Of a DNA stretch of 64,000 bases, positions 17,982 through 28,118 are shown one piece after another (the first letter of the stretch is position 1; every line of letters begins with the position of its first letter). Position numbers and translations under genes: made by a program. This stretch comes from Pelagibacteraceae bacterium AG-325-J17 (GTDB lineage: Bacteria > Pseudomonadota > Alphaproteobacteria > Pelagibacterales > Pelagibacteraceae): assembly GCA_003282825.1 (NCBI GenBank), contig QBYM01000003.1:1-64000 (forward strand). The letters run 5' to 3'. The notes below the pieces were generated by a model. That model was not told where the DNA came from. It saw nothing but the letters and a program-made list of their open reading frames with translations, and searched no databases.

Positions 17982-19535
17982 GTGTTATACTTTTCAAAAT
18001 TAAGAATTATTTTTGTTACATTAATTTCTTTAATCTTTATATTAATAGCTTCATCAAATCTTTTTAAATTTAGCAATAATTTATTAAACAAAAAAATAAA
18101 TCTTGGATTAGATTTACAAGGTGGTTCGTATCTTTTATTAGAAATTGACAACAGTCCTGTAGTAGAACAAAAACTTCAGAATCTGACAATCACTATTAAA
18201 AATTATTTTAAAGAAAAAAATATAAGAATAAATAATCTTAAGATTTCAAATCAAGAACTTTCGTTTACTGTGAATAATCAATTTAAACAAACAGTATTAG
18301 ATGAATTTAATGATGAAGAAAGTAATCTAAATCCTTATTATCCTAGATTTAAATCTCATCAATTAAATATTGAAGAAAAAAACGATCTTTTAATTGTTAA
18401 TTATTCAAAACAAGGTTTGGTTGAACTTAAAACATCATCTCAAGATCAAGCCTTAGAGATTGTAAGAAGAAGAATTGACGAAATAGGTACGAATGAACCA
18501 AATATTCTTAAAAGAGGTAATGATAGAATTTTAGTGGAACTACCAGGATTAGATGACCCAATGAGAATTAAATCGTTGCTGGGAAAAACTGCAAATTTAA
18601 CATTTAGGTTTGTAGCCTCAAACACAGATGACTCCTTTGGTACAGAAAAATTGAAATATGAAGATGGTTCTGAAGAATCAGTCGTTAGTAAAAGAATAAT
18701 TTTAAGTGGAGATAATCTTTTAGATGCTCAACCAAGAATGAATAATGAAACAAACGAAACTGTTGTTTCATTTACCTTAGATAGAGTAGGAGCAAAAAGA
18801 TTTGGTAAAGCTACTTCAACAGGTATTGGAAAACAACTAGCAATAGTTCTTGATGGTAAGATTATAAGTGCTCCAGTTATAAGAGACACTATTGCAAGTG
18901 GATCTGGTCAAATAAGTGGTGGCTTTACATTTCAATCTGCCACTGATCTTGCATTGCTACTTAGATCAGGTGCATTGCCTGCTCCACTAAATATTATCGA
19001 GGAAAGAACTGTTGGCCCAGATCTTGGACAAGATTCTATTAACGCTGGAATGATTGCTTTAGCTATTGGGTTTGCTTTAGTTATTTTATTTATTTTTATT
19101 AAATATAAAATATTTGGTCTTATTACCAATATAGCATTAATTATAAATTTATTTCTTTTAATTGGTATTTTAACAATGTTTGAAGCAACTCTAACCTTAC
19201 CTGGAATTGCAGGTATAATTTTAACTGTGGGTATGGCAGTTGATGCTAATGTTTTGATATTTGAGAGAATCAAAGAAGAATTAAAAGACGAAAAAAATAA
19301 CTTAATTGCTTTTGATAGTGGCTATACTAAATCAAGAACAGCTATTCTTGATGCAAATATAACAACATTAATTGCAGCAGTTATATTATTTTTTATGGGA
19401 TCTGGTCCTATTAAGGGTTTTTCTTTAACTTTAGGAGTTGGAATATTCACCACACTTTTTTCAGTTTATTTCATAGCTAGATTATTGACTGTTTTGTATG
19501 TAGCCAAAAACAAGCAAAAAGAGGGATTAATTTAG
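17982..19535 (+). CDS. secD: Protein translocase subunit SecD
   Basis: Proton-driven Sec accessory membrane protein that helps pull exported proteins through SecYEG. Seen are the first membrane helix, the LGLDLQGGSYLLLEI motif near 41-55, the periplasmic P1 region with EIVRRRIDEIGTNEP, and the C-terminal bundle with the GMAVDANVLIFERIKEEL motif. The start codon is GTG at 17982, 16 bases after yajC, chosen because the hydrophobic leader begins there. Length 517, somewhat shorter than E. coli SecD. Confidence 0.95.
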   Translation: MLYFSKLRIIFVTLISLIFILIASSNLFKFSNNLLNKKINLGLDLQGGSYLLLEIDNSPVVEQKLQNLTITIKNYFKEKNIRINNLKISNQELSFTVNNQFKQTVLDEFNDEESNLNPYYPRFKSHQLNIEEKNDLLIVNYSKQGLVELKTSSQDQALEIVRRRIDEIGTNEPNILKRGNDRILVELPGLDDPMRIKSLLGKTANLTFRFVASNTDDSFGTEKLKYEDGSEESVVSKRIILSGDNLLDAQPRMNNETNETVVSFTLDRVGAKRFGKATSTGIGKQLAIVLDGKIISAPVIRDTIASGSGQISGGFTFQSATDLALLLRSGALPAPLNIIEERTVGPDLGQDSINAGMIALAIGFALVILFIFIKYKIFGLITNIALIINLFLLIGILTMFEATLTLPGIAGIILTVGMAVDANVLIFERIKEELKDEKNNLIAFDSGYTKSRTAILDANITTLIAAVILFFMGSGPIKGFSLTLGVGIFTTLFSVYFIARLLTVLYVAKNKQKEGLI

Positions 19536-20423
19536 ATGATAGCATTTAATAAATATTACAACAAATTTAACATTCTTTCAGTTTCGCTTGTTGTAGTCTC
19601 ATTATTATTATTGACGTTCAAGGGTTTAAATTTTGGTATAGATTTTAAAGGTGGAACACTAATTGAACTTAGAGCGTCAGAGTCTAAAATTAATGTATCA
19701 TCTTTAAGAGATAATCTTAATCAAATGAACTTAGGTGATGTTTCGGTTAAAAAATTTGGAAACGAAACTGATTTTTTAATTAAGTTTGAAAATAATGATA
19801 ATAAAAATGTAATAGAAGAAATTAAAACAAACCTCGATAAGTCTTTTGGAAATAATTTCAATTTTAGAAGAGTTGAAAACGTAGGACCAAAAGTTAGTGC
19901 AGAATTATTAAAGTCTGGAATTATAGCAATATCAGTTGCTTTGATTTTAATGCTTATCTATATTTGGATTAGATTTGAATGGCAATTTAGTCTTGGAGCT
20001 ATATTAGCTTTATTTCATGATGTTATAGTAACATTAGGTTTATTCTCTCTTCTTGGACTAGAAATTAATTTATCAATTATTGCTGCTGTACTAACAATTG
20101 TTGGCTATTCAATGAATGATACCGTCGTAATTTTTGATAGAGTTAGAGAAAATTTAAAAAAATATTCAGATATAAAAATTTTTGAACTAACAAATATTTC
20201 AATAAATGAAACTTTATCGAGAACTTTAATAACTTCTATAACAACTTTATTAGCATTGTTATCGATATTCTTCTTTGGTGGTGAAATTTTAAGAGGCTTT
20301 TCTCTAGCTATGATATTTGGTGTAATTTTTGGTACTTATTCATCTATATATATTGCTAATACAGTTTTAGTTAGACTTAGAGTGTCACAAAAAACTGTTT
20401 TAAAAGAAGACGGTAATAATTAA
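19536..20423 (+). CDS. secF: Protein translocase subunit SecF
   Basis: Partner of SecD. It shows the GIDFKGGTLIELR motif at about 33-45 and the GYSMNDTVVIFDRVREN motif near 189-205, with six predicted helices. Length 295, normal. The ATG follows the SecD stop directly. Its stop codon shares the palindromic TTAA with the stop of the convergent PuuD-like gene. Confidence 0.95.
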   Translation: MIAFNKYYNKFNILSVSLVVVSLLLLTFKGLNFGIDFKGGTLIELRASESKINVSSLRDNLNQMNLGDVSVKKFGNETDFLIKFENNDNKNVIEEIKTNLDKSFGNNFNFRRVENVGPKVSAELLKSGIIAISVALILMLIYIWIRFEWQFSLGAILALFHDVIVTLGLFSLLGLEINLSIIAAVLTIVGYSMNDTVVIFDRVRENLKKYSDIKIFELTNISINETLSRTLITSITTLLALLSIFFFGGEILRGFSLAMIFGVIFGTYSSIYIANTVLVRLRVSQKTVLKEDGNN

Positions 20424-21022
20424 TATAAATTTTGGGCTGCCACCATTGTCAGTAGCATTGGTAAGGACAATAATGTATTTGTTCTTGAAAATAACATTGC
20501 TGTTCTTGCAGATTTAGCTTTTAATTCTGGTTCACACTCAACGATACCCAAAGCTCTTTTCTGATTAGGCCAAATAACAAACCATACATTGAAAGCCATA
20601 ATTAAACCTAACCACATTCCAATACCTATAGCTGTGTGTTTTGGTATTCCAGAACCAATACTAAGTGTCATTGAGTCATGTAAATATCCATTTAGACCAG
20701 CAAGAATTAATCCAGATAAAACAGTAAGTGCTGCTGCCCATCTAAAATAAAATAATGCAGCAGGTGCAATAACTTTTCCAATTGCAGGTTTTTGTTCATC
20801 AGGAATTTTACCCATATTTGGAATTTGGACGAAATTGAAATACCACAGTAAACCTATCCACATTATTCCAACTATCACATGAACATATCTTGCAACCCAA
20901 CTCCAAAAAATTCTATCAAAGCTGAACCCATCATTTTGATAAAATAATCCTAGAAATAAAATTATAGCAATCGCTAAAGATGCATGTATTGTTTTTGAAA
21001 GTGACGAAAGTAAGTTTCCCAT
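20420..21022 (-). CDS. PuuD-like (urate oxidase N-terminal domain) membrane protein without cytochrome domain
   Basis: A 200-residue membrane protein with five to six helices. It resembles the N-terminal membrane domain (DUF989, Urate_ox_N) of the PuuD urate hydroxylase of alphaproteobacteria, seen in WVARYVHVIVGIMWIGLLWYFNFVQ-type sequence at about 42-66, the WAAALTVLSGL segment and NVWFVIWPNQ near 148. Full-length PuuD adds a C-terminal cytochrome c; no CxxCH is present here. Urate oxidation is therefore doubtful and the actual role is unknown. The histidines in the helices could hold a heme or other cofactor. It is convergent with secF. Confidence 0.72.
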   Translation of the reverse strand: MGNLLSSLSKTIHASLAIAIILFLGLFYQNDGFSFDRIFWSWVARYVHVIVGIMWIGLLWYFNFVQIPNMGKIPDEQKPAIGKVIAPAALFYFRWAAALTVLSGLILAGLNGYLHDSMTLSIGSGIPKHTAIGIGMWLGLIMAFNVWFVIWPNQKRALGIVECEPELKAKSARTAMLFSRTNTLLSLPMLLTMVAAQNLY

Positions 21023-21069
21023 TACTGTTCAATATACTAATTTCATCTAGATTTAACAATATTTATTAT

Positions 21070-23925
21070 CTAATTTAAAAGTGGTTTTAAAAATTTACCT
21101 GTATAACTGTTAGTAATTTTACAAATTTCCTCAGGTTTACCCTCTGCGATAATTTTTCCACCTTTTACTCCTCCCTCGGGACCCATATCCACTATGTAAT
21201 CCGCGGTTTTTATCACATCTAAATTATGCTCTATAACTACCACGGTATTTCCTAGTGAAACAAAAGTATGAAGAATTTCTAGTAATTTTTTAATATCATG
21301 TTGATGTAGGCCTGTAGTAGGTTCATCTAAAATATACATAGTTCTACCTGTCGACCGTTTAGATAATTCTTTAGCAAGTTTTATTCTTTGAGCCTCACCA
21401 CCAGATAATGTTGTAGCTTGTTGTCCAATTTTTATATACCCAAGACCAACTTTTTTCAATGTTAGCAGTTTAGTTTTGATATTAGATATGTTTTCAAAAT
21501 ATTCACAGCCCTCATCTACAGTCATATCCAAAACATCAGCAATACTTTTATCTTTAAATTTTATTTCTAAGGTTTCTCTATTATATCTGGTTCCTTTGCA
21601 TTCATCGCACTGTATATAAACATCAGGTAAAAAATGCATCTCATAAGTAATTACACCATCACCCTCACATGCCTCACATCTTCCACCCCTTACATTAAAA
21701 GAAAATCGACCAGGCTTATAACCTCTTGTTTTTGATTCTGGTAATCCTGTAAACCAATCTCTAATTGGACCAAAAGCACCTGTGTATGTTGCTGGATTAG
21801 ACCTGGGCGTTCTACCGATAGGTGACTGATCGATATCAATAATTTTATCAACTAATTCTGTTCCTTTAAAACCTTTAAAAGGTTTTGGAATTTTTCTAGA
21901 TTTATTATTATTTAGAGTTAGGTTAAGTGCATTATATAAAGTCTGTAACACAAGCGTAGATTTACCACTACCAGATACACCAGTTACACAAGTTAAACTA
22001 CCAAGTGGTATTTTTAAATTTACATTATCCAAGTTGTTACCACTAGCTCCCGTAATTTCTAAAAATCTACCATTTTTTGCTAACCTTCTTTTTTGAGGAA
22101 CATTAATCTTTAATCTATTTGAAAGATACTTACCTGTAATACTATTTTTATTTTGACTAATTTCTTTAAAAGAACCTTGAGCAACTATTTCACCACCATT
22201 ATTACCAGCTTCAGGACCAAGATCAATTATATGGTCTGCATTTTCCATTGTTTCAGTATCATGTTCTACTACAATTACTGTATTACCTAAATCTCGCAAC
22301 CTTTTAAGTGCATTAATTAATTTAACATTATCTTTTTGATGAAGACCTATAGAAGGTTCATCAAGTACATATAAAACACCTGTCAATCCAGAACCTATTT
22401 GTGAAGCCAAACGTATTCTTTGTGCTTCACCACCCGATAAAGTTCCAGATTCTCTTGATAAAGTTAGATAATCAAGACCAACATTTAATAAAAAATTTAA
22501 TCTTTCATTTATTTCTTTTAAAATATGTTCAGCAATTTTTACTTGTCTTTTATCAAGAGTATTTTTAAGATTTTCAAACCATTTAGCAGCATCAGAAATA
22601 GACTTTTCAGTTACTTCACTTATATGCAATCCATCAATTTTAACACAAAGAGCTTCATCTTTTAGTCTATGACCATTACATCTCTCACACTTTGTATCAG
22701 ATTGGTATTGAGAAATTTCCTCTCTTTTCCAATCACTATCTGTTTCTAAGTATCTTCTTTCTAGGTTGTTTATTACTCCTTCAAATGTTTTTTTATGAGA
22801 ATATTTTTCATAACCATCATCATATGAGAACTTTATTTCTTCTTCATCAGATCCATAAAGGATTATATCTTTTATCTTTTTTGAAAGTTTTGACCATTTA
22901 TCCTCTAATGAGAATCCATAATGTTTTGCTAATGACGAGAGTGTTTGTGCATAATATAATGTTGTAGTTTTTGCCCAGGGTTCTATAGCTCCATCTGCGA
23001 TACTTTTTTTTTCATTTGGTACAACTAAATTAGGATCAACATTTAATTTTATTCCTATTCCTTCACATTCTTCACAAGCACCAAATGGACTATTAAAAGA
23101 AAAAAGTCTTGGTTCAATTTCTTCAATTGTAAAGCCACTTTCTGGACAGGCAAATTTAGTTGAGAATATTAATTTTTCTATTTTTCTAAATTTTTTAGGT
23201 AAAGTTTCATCCTCATATTCAACAAAAACTAAACCATTAGCAATATTAATTGATGATTCAATACTTTCAGCCAGTCTATTTCCTAGAGATGAATTAAGAA
23301 CTATTCTGTCAACAAGAATGTAAATATCGTGTTTAACTTTTTTATTTAATTCAGGGACTTTTTCAATATCGTATAAAACATCATCTATTTTTATTTTTCT
23401 AAACCCTCTTTTTTTGTAATTTAAAATTTCCTTTCTATATTCCCCCTTACGACCTCTTACGACTGGTGCATAAATATATATAGTTGATTTTTTTGGGAGT
23501 TCTTTAATTTTATCAACAATTTGTGTGACAGTTTGTGATGTAATTGGTTCACCAGTGAATGGTGAAAAAGGTATTCCTGCTCTAGCATACAGTACTCTCA
23601 TATAATCATAAATTTCAGTTACTGTTGCAACTGTAGACCTAGGATTTTTTGATGTATTTTTTTGCTCAATTGAAATTGCTGGACTTAATCCTTCAATTAA
23701 ATCTACATTTGGTTTTTTCATTTTGTCTAGAAATTGTCTTGCATATGCTGATAAACTTTCAACATATCTTCTTTGTCCTTCAGCATAGACTGTATCAAAT
23801 GCTAATGATGATTTTCCCGATCCAGATAAGCCAGTAATTACAACAAATTTATCTTTAGGTATTTCTAAAGAAATATTCTTCAAATTATGTTCTTTAGCTC
23901 CCTTAATAACTATCTTTTTAATCAT
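21070..23925 (-). CDS. uvrA: Excinuclease ABC subunit A
   Basis: Damage-sensing ATPase of nucleotide excision repair. The 951-residue protein has two ABC modules: Walker [14 protein letters not shown] near 32-44 and [10 protein letters not shown] near 640, each with an LSGGEAQRI signature. It keeps the zinc-finger cysteines (CEEC; CERC; and the CEAC with CDEC pair of the second module). It diverges from ssb across a 90-base spacer, the usual alphaproteobacterial arrangement. No clear SOS box of the GTTC-N7-GTTC type was seen in that spacer. Confidence 0.97.
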   Translation of the reverse strand: MIKKIVIKGAKEHNLKNISLEIPKDKFVVITGLSGSGKSSLAFDTVYAEGQRRYVESLSAYARQFLDKMKKPNVDLIEGLSPAISIEQKNTSKNPRSTVATVTEIYDYMRVLYARAGIPFSPFTGEPITSQTVTQIVDKIKELPKKSTIYIYAPVVRGRKGEYRKEILNYKKRGFRKIKIDDVLYDIEKVPELNKKVKHDIYILVDRIVLNSSLGNRLAESIESSINIANGLVFVEYEDETLPKKFRKIEKLIFSTKFACPESGFTIEEIEPRLFSFNSPFGACEECEGIGIKLNVDPNLVVPNEKKSIADGAIEPWAKTTTLYYAQTLSSLAKHYGFSLEDKWSKLSKKIKDIILYGSDEEEIKFSYDDGYEKYSHKKTFEGVINNLERRYLETDSDWKREEISQYQSDTKCERCNGHRLKDEALCVKIDGLHISEVTEKSISDAAKWFENLKNTLDKRQVKIAEHILKEINERLNFLLNVGLDYLTLSRESGTLSGGEAQRIRLASQIGSGLTGVLYVLDEPSIGLHQKDNVKLINALKRLRDLGNTVIVVEHDTETMENADHIIDLGPEAGNNGGEIVAQGSFKEISQNKNSITGKYLSNRLKINVPQKRRLAKNGRFLEITGASGNNLDNVNLKIPLGSLTCVTGVSGSGKSTLVLQTLYNALNLTLNNNKSRKIPKPFKGFKGTELVDKIIDIDQSPIGRTPRSNPATYTGAFGPIRDWFTGLPESKTRGYKPGRFSFNVRGGRCEACEGDGVITYEMHFLPDVYIQCDECKGTRYNRETLEIKFKDKSIADVLDMTVDEGCEYFENISNIKTKLLTLKKVGLGYIKIGQQATTLSGGEAQRIKLAKELSKRSTGRTMYILDEPTTGLHQHDIKKLLEILHTFVSLGNTVVVIEHNLDVIKTADYIVDMGPEGGVKGGKIIAEGKPEEICKITNSYTGKFLKPLLN

Positions 23926-24015
23926 AATTTTTGTTGCTTTGACTTAATAAAATTAATATTCAGAGTAAATTGTGATATAGTTCAAATAAATTAATTTAAC
24001 AAATATTAAAATATT

Positions 24016-24471
24016 ATGGCTGGAAGTTTAAATAAAGTACTTTTAATTGGTCGTTTGGGCGCAGACCCTGAAATTAAACAAATGGTTAACGGTAAAAGCG
24101 TAGCTAGATTAAGTTTAGCTACTAGTCAATCTTGGAAAGATAAGAATTCAGGTGAAAAAAAAGAGAAAACTGAATGGCACCGTATAGTTGTATTTAACGA
24201 AGGACTAGTAAATGTTGTTCAACAATATTTGAAAAAAGGTGCTCAGATTTATGTTGAAGGTCAATTAACAACCAGAAAATGGAAGGACGAGCAATCTGGT
24301 CAAGATAAGTATTCAACTGAAATAGTTATTCAAGGTTATAATTCATCTTTAACAATGTTGGGTGGTGGAAATTCTGGTGGAGGAATAGCTAATGATAACA
24401 ATCCATCAACATCTAACAATGATGACATGTCTCAAATATCTAATGATATGGATGACGAAATTCCGTTTTAA
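24016..24471 (+). CDS. ssb: Single-stranded DNA-binding protein
   Basis: OB-fold protein that coats single-stranded DNA during replication and repair. The N-terminal pattern, [14 protein letters not shown] at about 6-19, and TEWHRIVVF near 53 are typical. A low-complexity Gly/Asn/Ser linker leads to the acidic tip DDEIPF, the docking site for partner proteins such as RecG, which is also in this window. Length 151. gyrA begins 5 bases after its stop. Confidence 0.96.
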   Translation: MAGSLNKVLLIGRLGADPEIKQMVNGKSVARLSLATSQSWKDKNSGEKKEKTEWHRIVVFNEGLVNVVQQYLKKGAQIYVEGQLTTRKWKDEQSGQDKYSTEIVIQGYNSSLTMLGGGNSGGGIANDNNPSTSNNDDMSQISNDMDDEIPF

Positions 24472-24476
24472 TTCAT

Positions 24477-27056
24477 ATGCAAAAAACAGAAGTTCCCGAA
24501 GATAAAAATATTAAGTTAATCTCAATGCATGATGAGATGAGCTCATCTTACCTTTCTTATGCAATGAGTGTAATAGTTAGTAGAGCATTACCTGATATTA
24601 GAGATGGTCTAAAGCCAGTTCATAGAAGAATTTTGTACGCAATGTACAAAGGTGGTTACGACTGGTCTAAACAATTTAGAAAATCTGCAAGAATAGTAGG
24701 TGATGTAATTGGTAAATATCATCCTCACGGTGATCAGTCCGTTTATGATGCTCTTGTTAGAATGGTACAAGACTTTTCCATGAGTTTACCTTTAGTTGAG
24801 GGTCAAGGAAACTTTGGTTCTATCGATGGAGATCCTGCAGCTGCAATGAGATATACAGAAACAAGGCTTTCAAAAGTTTCTCAGTATTTAATTGATGACA
24901 TTGAGAAAAATACCGTTGAATATAAAAGCAACTATGATGAAACTGAAAAGGAACCTATTGTTCTCCCATCACAATATCCAAACTTATTAGTTAATGGGGC
25001 AGGTGGTATAGCTGTTGGAATGGCAACGAGCATTCCACCACATAATTTAGGTGAAATTATTAATGGCACATTAGCTTTGATTGAAAATAAAGATATTAAG
25101 ATTAGAGAATTAATGAAACATATTCCAGGTCCAGACTTTCCAACTGGTGGGGTAATAATTGGTAAAGATATTATTAAACAGGGATACAATAACGGTAGAG
25201 GTTCATTTAAAATAAGAGGTGAAGTATCAGCCGAGTCTCTTAAGAATGGAAGAGATAGATTGGTAATTACTTCTATTCCATATCAAGTAAATAAATCAGT
25301 TTTAAACGAAAGAATTGCACAATTAGTAAGAGAAAAAAAAATTGAGGGTATTAAAGATATTAGAGACGAGTCTAATAGGGAAGGTATTAGAGTAGCTATA
25401 GACTTAAGAAATGGTGTTGAACCAGAAACTATTAAAAGACAACTTTACAAAAATACTCAAATTGAAAGTTCTTTCGGTTTTAATACTTTAGCTATAGTTG
25501 AGGGAAAGCCAAAAACTTGTAACCTAAAAGATTTTTTAACTAGCTTCTTATCGTTTAGAGAGGATGTTGTAATTAAAAAAACAAAGTATGATCTGAACAA
25601 GGCAGAAGACCGTGCTCACATTTTATTAGGCTTATCTGTTTCTGTTGAAAATTTGGATAAGATTATTAAAATTATTCGTTCATCAAAAACACCTGATGAT
25701 GCAAAACAATCCATTCTTAAAACGAAATGGAAAATTAATAAAACACAAAAATTAATTTCTTTAGTTGAAGGTAAAAAAAGTAAAAACCTGTATACATTAA
25801 CAGAGTCACAAGTTTTAGCTATTCTAGAATTAAGATTACAAAAATTAACAGCTTTAGGAGCTAACGAAATTGAAGTTGAGATAAAAAAACTAGCTGAATT
25901 AATTATTAAATTTAAAAAAATCATATCTTCTAAAAAAGAACTTTTAAAAGTCATTAGTGAAGAACTAAAAAGTATCAAAGAAAAATTTGCAATTCCAAGA
26001 AGAACTAAAATTATAGACGCTATATTAAATTATGATATTGAAGAAACAATTCAAAAACAGTCAGTAATAATAACCGTCACGTTACAAGGATATATAAAAA
26101 GGGGCTCTTTGGATGGTGTCAAACAACAAAAAAGAGGTGGTAAAGGAAAATCTGGAATTACAACAAGAGATCAGGACTCTGTCATTCAAACATTGTCAGT
26201 TAATACCCATACTTCTGTTTTATTTTTTTCTACAGAGGGCTTAGTTTATAAAATCAAAGCATGGAAAATCCCTGAAGGGTCAACAACTTCAAAAGGTAAA
26301 TCTTTGTTTAATATTCTACCTTTAAAAAATCACCAGTCTATAAGCTCAATCATGCCGATGCCAGAAAATGACACAGACCTTAAGAATTATCAAATAATTT
26401 TTGCAACTGCTCAAGGTAAAGTTAGAAAAAATAGCCTAGATGATTTTTCTTCAATTAATGCCTCAGGAAAGATTGCAATGAAACTTGATAACAATGATAA
26501 AATTGTAGGTGTAAAAATATGTCAGGATGATCAAGATATTATGTTGAGCACTAAATTTGGTAAATGTATCCGATTTGAAGCAAAAAAATTAAGAGTTTTT
26601 AAAGGTCGCTCATCTAAAGGAATTAAGGGGATTGAATTAGCTACAAATGATCAGATAGTATCTCTTTCTGTAATTGATAATGACAAAATAAAAAAAAATG
26701 GCAAAATATCTAAAGATGAAAAATCTGAAATTAAAGCTAAAGAAAAATTTGTTTTATCAATAAGTGAGAATGGATACGGCAAAAAGACTTCTCATATGGA
26801 TTATCGAGTAACAAATCGTGGTGGTAAAGGAATTATTGGAATTGTAAATTCGCCAAGAAATGGAAATATAACCTCATCATTTCCTGTGTTTGAAGGAGAT
26901 GAAATATTGATTTCAACAAATAAGGGTAGAGTAATTAGAGTTGCTGTAAAAGAAATTAGATCAGCTGGCAGGAATACTCAAGGTGTTAGAATTATTAAAT
27001 TATCAGGAGATGAAAAAGTTGTTTCTGCAATTAAAATTGATGATAATTTAATCTAA
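24477..27056 (+). CDS. gyrA: DNA gyrase subunit A
   Basis: Breakage-reunion subunit of gyrase, which supercoils DNA with GyrB. The catalytic tyrosine is Y126 in [12 protein letters not shown]. The GyrA box appears as [11 protein letters not shown] near 540-552, distinguishing it from ParC. Six C-terminal beta-propeller repeats follow. In the quinolone-determining region the residue equivalent to E. coli Ser83 is Gln87 ([11 protein letters not shown]), an uncommon choice. Length 859. Its stop overlaps the coaD start (TAATG). Confidence 0.96.
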   Translation: MQKTEVPEDKNIKLISMHDEMSSSYLSYAMSVIVSRALPDIRDGLKPVHRRILYAMYKGGYDWSKQFRKSARIVGDVIGKYHPHGDQSVYDALVRMVQDFSMSLPLVEGQGNFGSIDGDPAAAMRYTETRLSKVSQYLIDDIEKNTVEYKSNYDETEKEPIVLPSQYPNLLVNGAGGIAVGMATSIPPHNLGEIINGTLALIENKDIKIRELMKHIPGPDFPTGGVIIGKDIIKQGYNNGRGSFKIRGEVSAESLKNGRDRLVITSIPYQVNKSVLNERIAQLVREKKIEGIKDIRDESNREGIRVAIDLRNGVEPETIKRQLYKNTQIESSFGFNTLAIVEGKPKTCNLKDFLTSFLSFREDVVIKKTKYDLNKAEDRAHILLGLSVSVENLDKIIKIIRSSKTPDDAKQSILKTKWKINKTQKLISLVEGKKSKNLYTLTESQVLAILELRLQKLTALGANEIEVEIKKLAELIIKFKKIISSKKELLKVISEELKSIKEKFAIPRRTKIIDAILNYDIEETIQKQSVIITVTLQGYIKRGSLDGVKQQKRGGKGKSGITTRDQDSVIQTLSVNTHTSVLFFSTEGLVYKIKAWKIPEGSTTSKGKSLFNILPLKNHQSISSIMPMPENDTDLKNYQIIFATAQGKVRKNSLDDFSSINASGKIAMKLDNNDKIVGVKICQDDQDIMLSTKFGKCIRFEAKKLRVFKGRSSKGIKGIELATNDQIVSLSVIDNDKIKKNGKISKDEKSEIKAKEKFVLSISENGYGKKTSHMDYRVTNRGGKGIIGIVNSPRNGNITSSFPVFEGDEILISTNKGRVIRVAVKEIRSAGRNTQGVRIIKLSGDEKVVSAIKIDDNLI

Positions 27057-27559
27057 TGAATAAAGTCGCAATATATCCAGGCACATTTGATCCAATCACA
27101 TACGGACACATTGATGTAATTCAAAAAGCACTAAAATTGTTTGATAAGATAGTTGTGGGTGTTTCAAATGTTAATAATAAAAGTTATTTATTTAGCTCAG
27201 AAGAAAGAATAGATATTGTAAACAAAGCGCTATTCGAAGATCTTAAATTGAGCAAGAAAAAAATTGTAGTTGTTTCTTTCAACTCACTAACAACTGACTT
27301 ATGTAAAAAGTTTAAATCCAATATAATTTTAAGAGGCTTAAGAGCAGTTTCAGATTTTGAATATGAATTTCAACTAGCTGGAATGAATAGAAAATTAAAC
27401 AATAATATAGAGACAATTTTCTTAATGTCAGATGTTGAAAATCAGATTATCTCATCAAAATTTGTTAAAGAAATTGTTAAATTAGGTGGTGACATAAAAA
27501 AATTTACAACTAAAAGTACAATTAGATCTTTAAAAGATAAAAATGACAATTATGAATAG
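27056..27559 (+). CDS. coaD: Phosphopantetheine adenylyltransferase
   Basis: Transfers AMP from ATP to 4'-phosphopantetheine, the penultimate step of coenzyme A synthesis. The nucleotidyltransferase motif is YPGTFDPITYGHIDVI at about 6-21, with the T/HxGH histidine in YGH. The later ISSKFVKEIVKLGGD helix is also typical. Length 167, normal. It overlaps gyrA by one base and the PPIase gene by eight. Confidence 0.95.
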   Translation: MNKVAIYPGTFDPITYGHIDVIQKALKLFDKIVVGVSNVNNKSYLFSSEERIDIVNKALFEDLKLSKKKIVVVSFNSLTTDLCKKFKSNIILRGLRAVSDFEYEFQLAGMNRKLNNNIETIFLMSDVENQIISSKFVKEIVKLGGDIKKFTTKSTIRSLKDKNDNYE

Positions 27560-28112
27560 ATTATTAATAAGGATACTAATCTTATTTTTTTTAATAACCA
27601 ATCAATCAATAGCACAGGAGAATATAATGATTTTAAAATTAAAAGATGGAGATGTTAAGATAGAGTTGTTTCCAGATGTAGCACCTAATCATGTGAAAAG
27701 AATTAAAGAACTAGCTGACAATGGTAAATATGACAATGTTGTTTTTCATAGAGTAATAGATGGATTTATGGCTCAAACTGGTGATGTTAAATTTGGTAAT
27801 TCATCATCTAATGATTTTGATTTAGGAAGAGCGGGTATGGGTGGTTCTGATTTACCAGATTTACAACAAGAATTTAGTAAGTTGCCTCACGATAGAGGGA
27901 CTTTATCTATGGCAAGATCATCAGATCCTAATAGTGCCAATAGTCAATTTTTTATTTGTTTTAAACCTGCACCATTTTTAGATAATCAATATACTGTTTT
28001 TGGAAAAGTAGTTGAAGGAATGGAATACGTAGATAAAATTAAGAGAGGTGATGAAAGCAATAATGGTTCTGTGTCAGATCCAGATAAAATAATTAGCTTT
28101 AAATCTTTATAG
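27552..28112 (+). CDS. Secreted peptidyl-prolyl cis-trans isomerase, cyclophilin type
   Basis: Protein-folding enzyme exported by a signal peptide (hydrophobic leader ending near SIAQ, about residue 22). The cyclophilin core is clear: VVFHRVIDGFMAQTGD, then a RGTLSMARSSDPNSANSQFFI block with active-site residues, and QYTVFGKVVEGM. The ATG at 27552 is preferred to the one at 27543 because it starts the leader directly and overlaps the coaD stop. Gene order coaD-ppi-(queA)-tgt is alphaproteobacterial, though queA is missing. Confidence 0.92.
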   Translation: MNRLLIRILILFFLITNQSIAQENIMILKLKDGDVKIELFPDVAPNHVKRIKELADNGKYDNVVFHRVIDGFMAQTGDVKFGNSSSNDFDLGRAGMGGSDLPDLQQEFSKLPHDRGTLSMARSSDPNSANSQFFICFKPAPFLDNQYTVFGKVVEGMEYVDKIKRGDESNNGSVSDPDKIISFKSL

Positions 28113-28118
28113 ACTTTA

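Noticed and set aside
23926..24015. SOS (LexA) box between uvrA and ssb
   Set aside because: Only one GTTC is present; the alphaproteobacterial GTTC-N7-GTTC pattern is not met.
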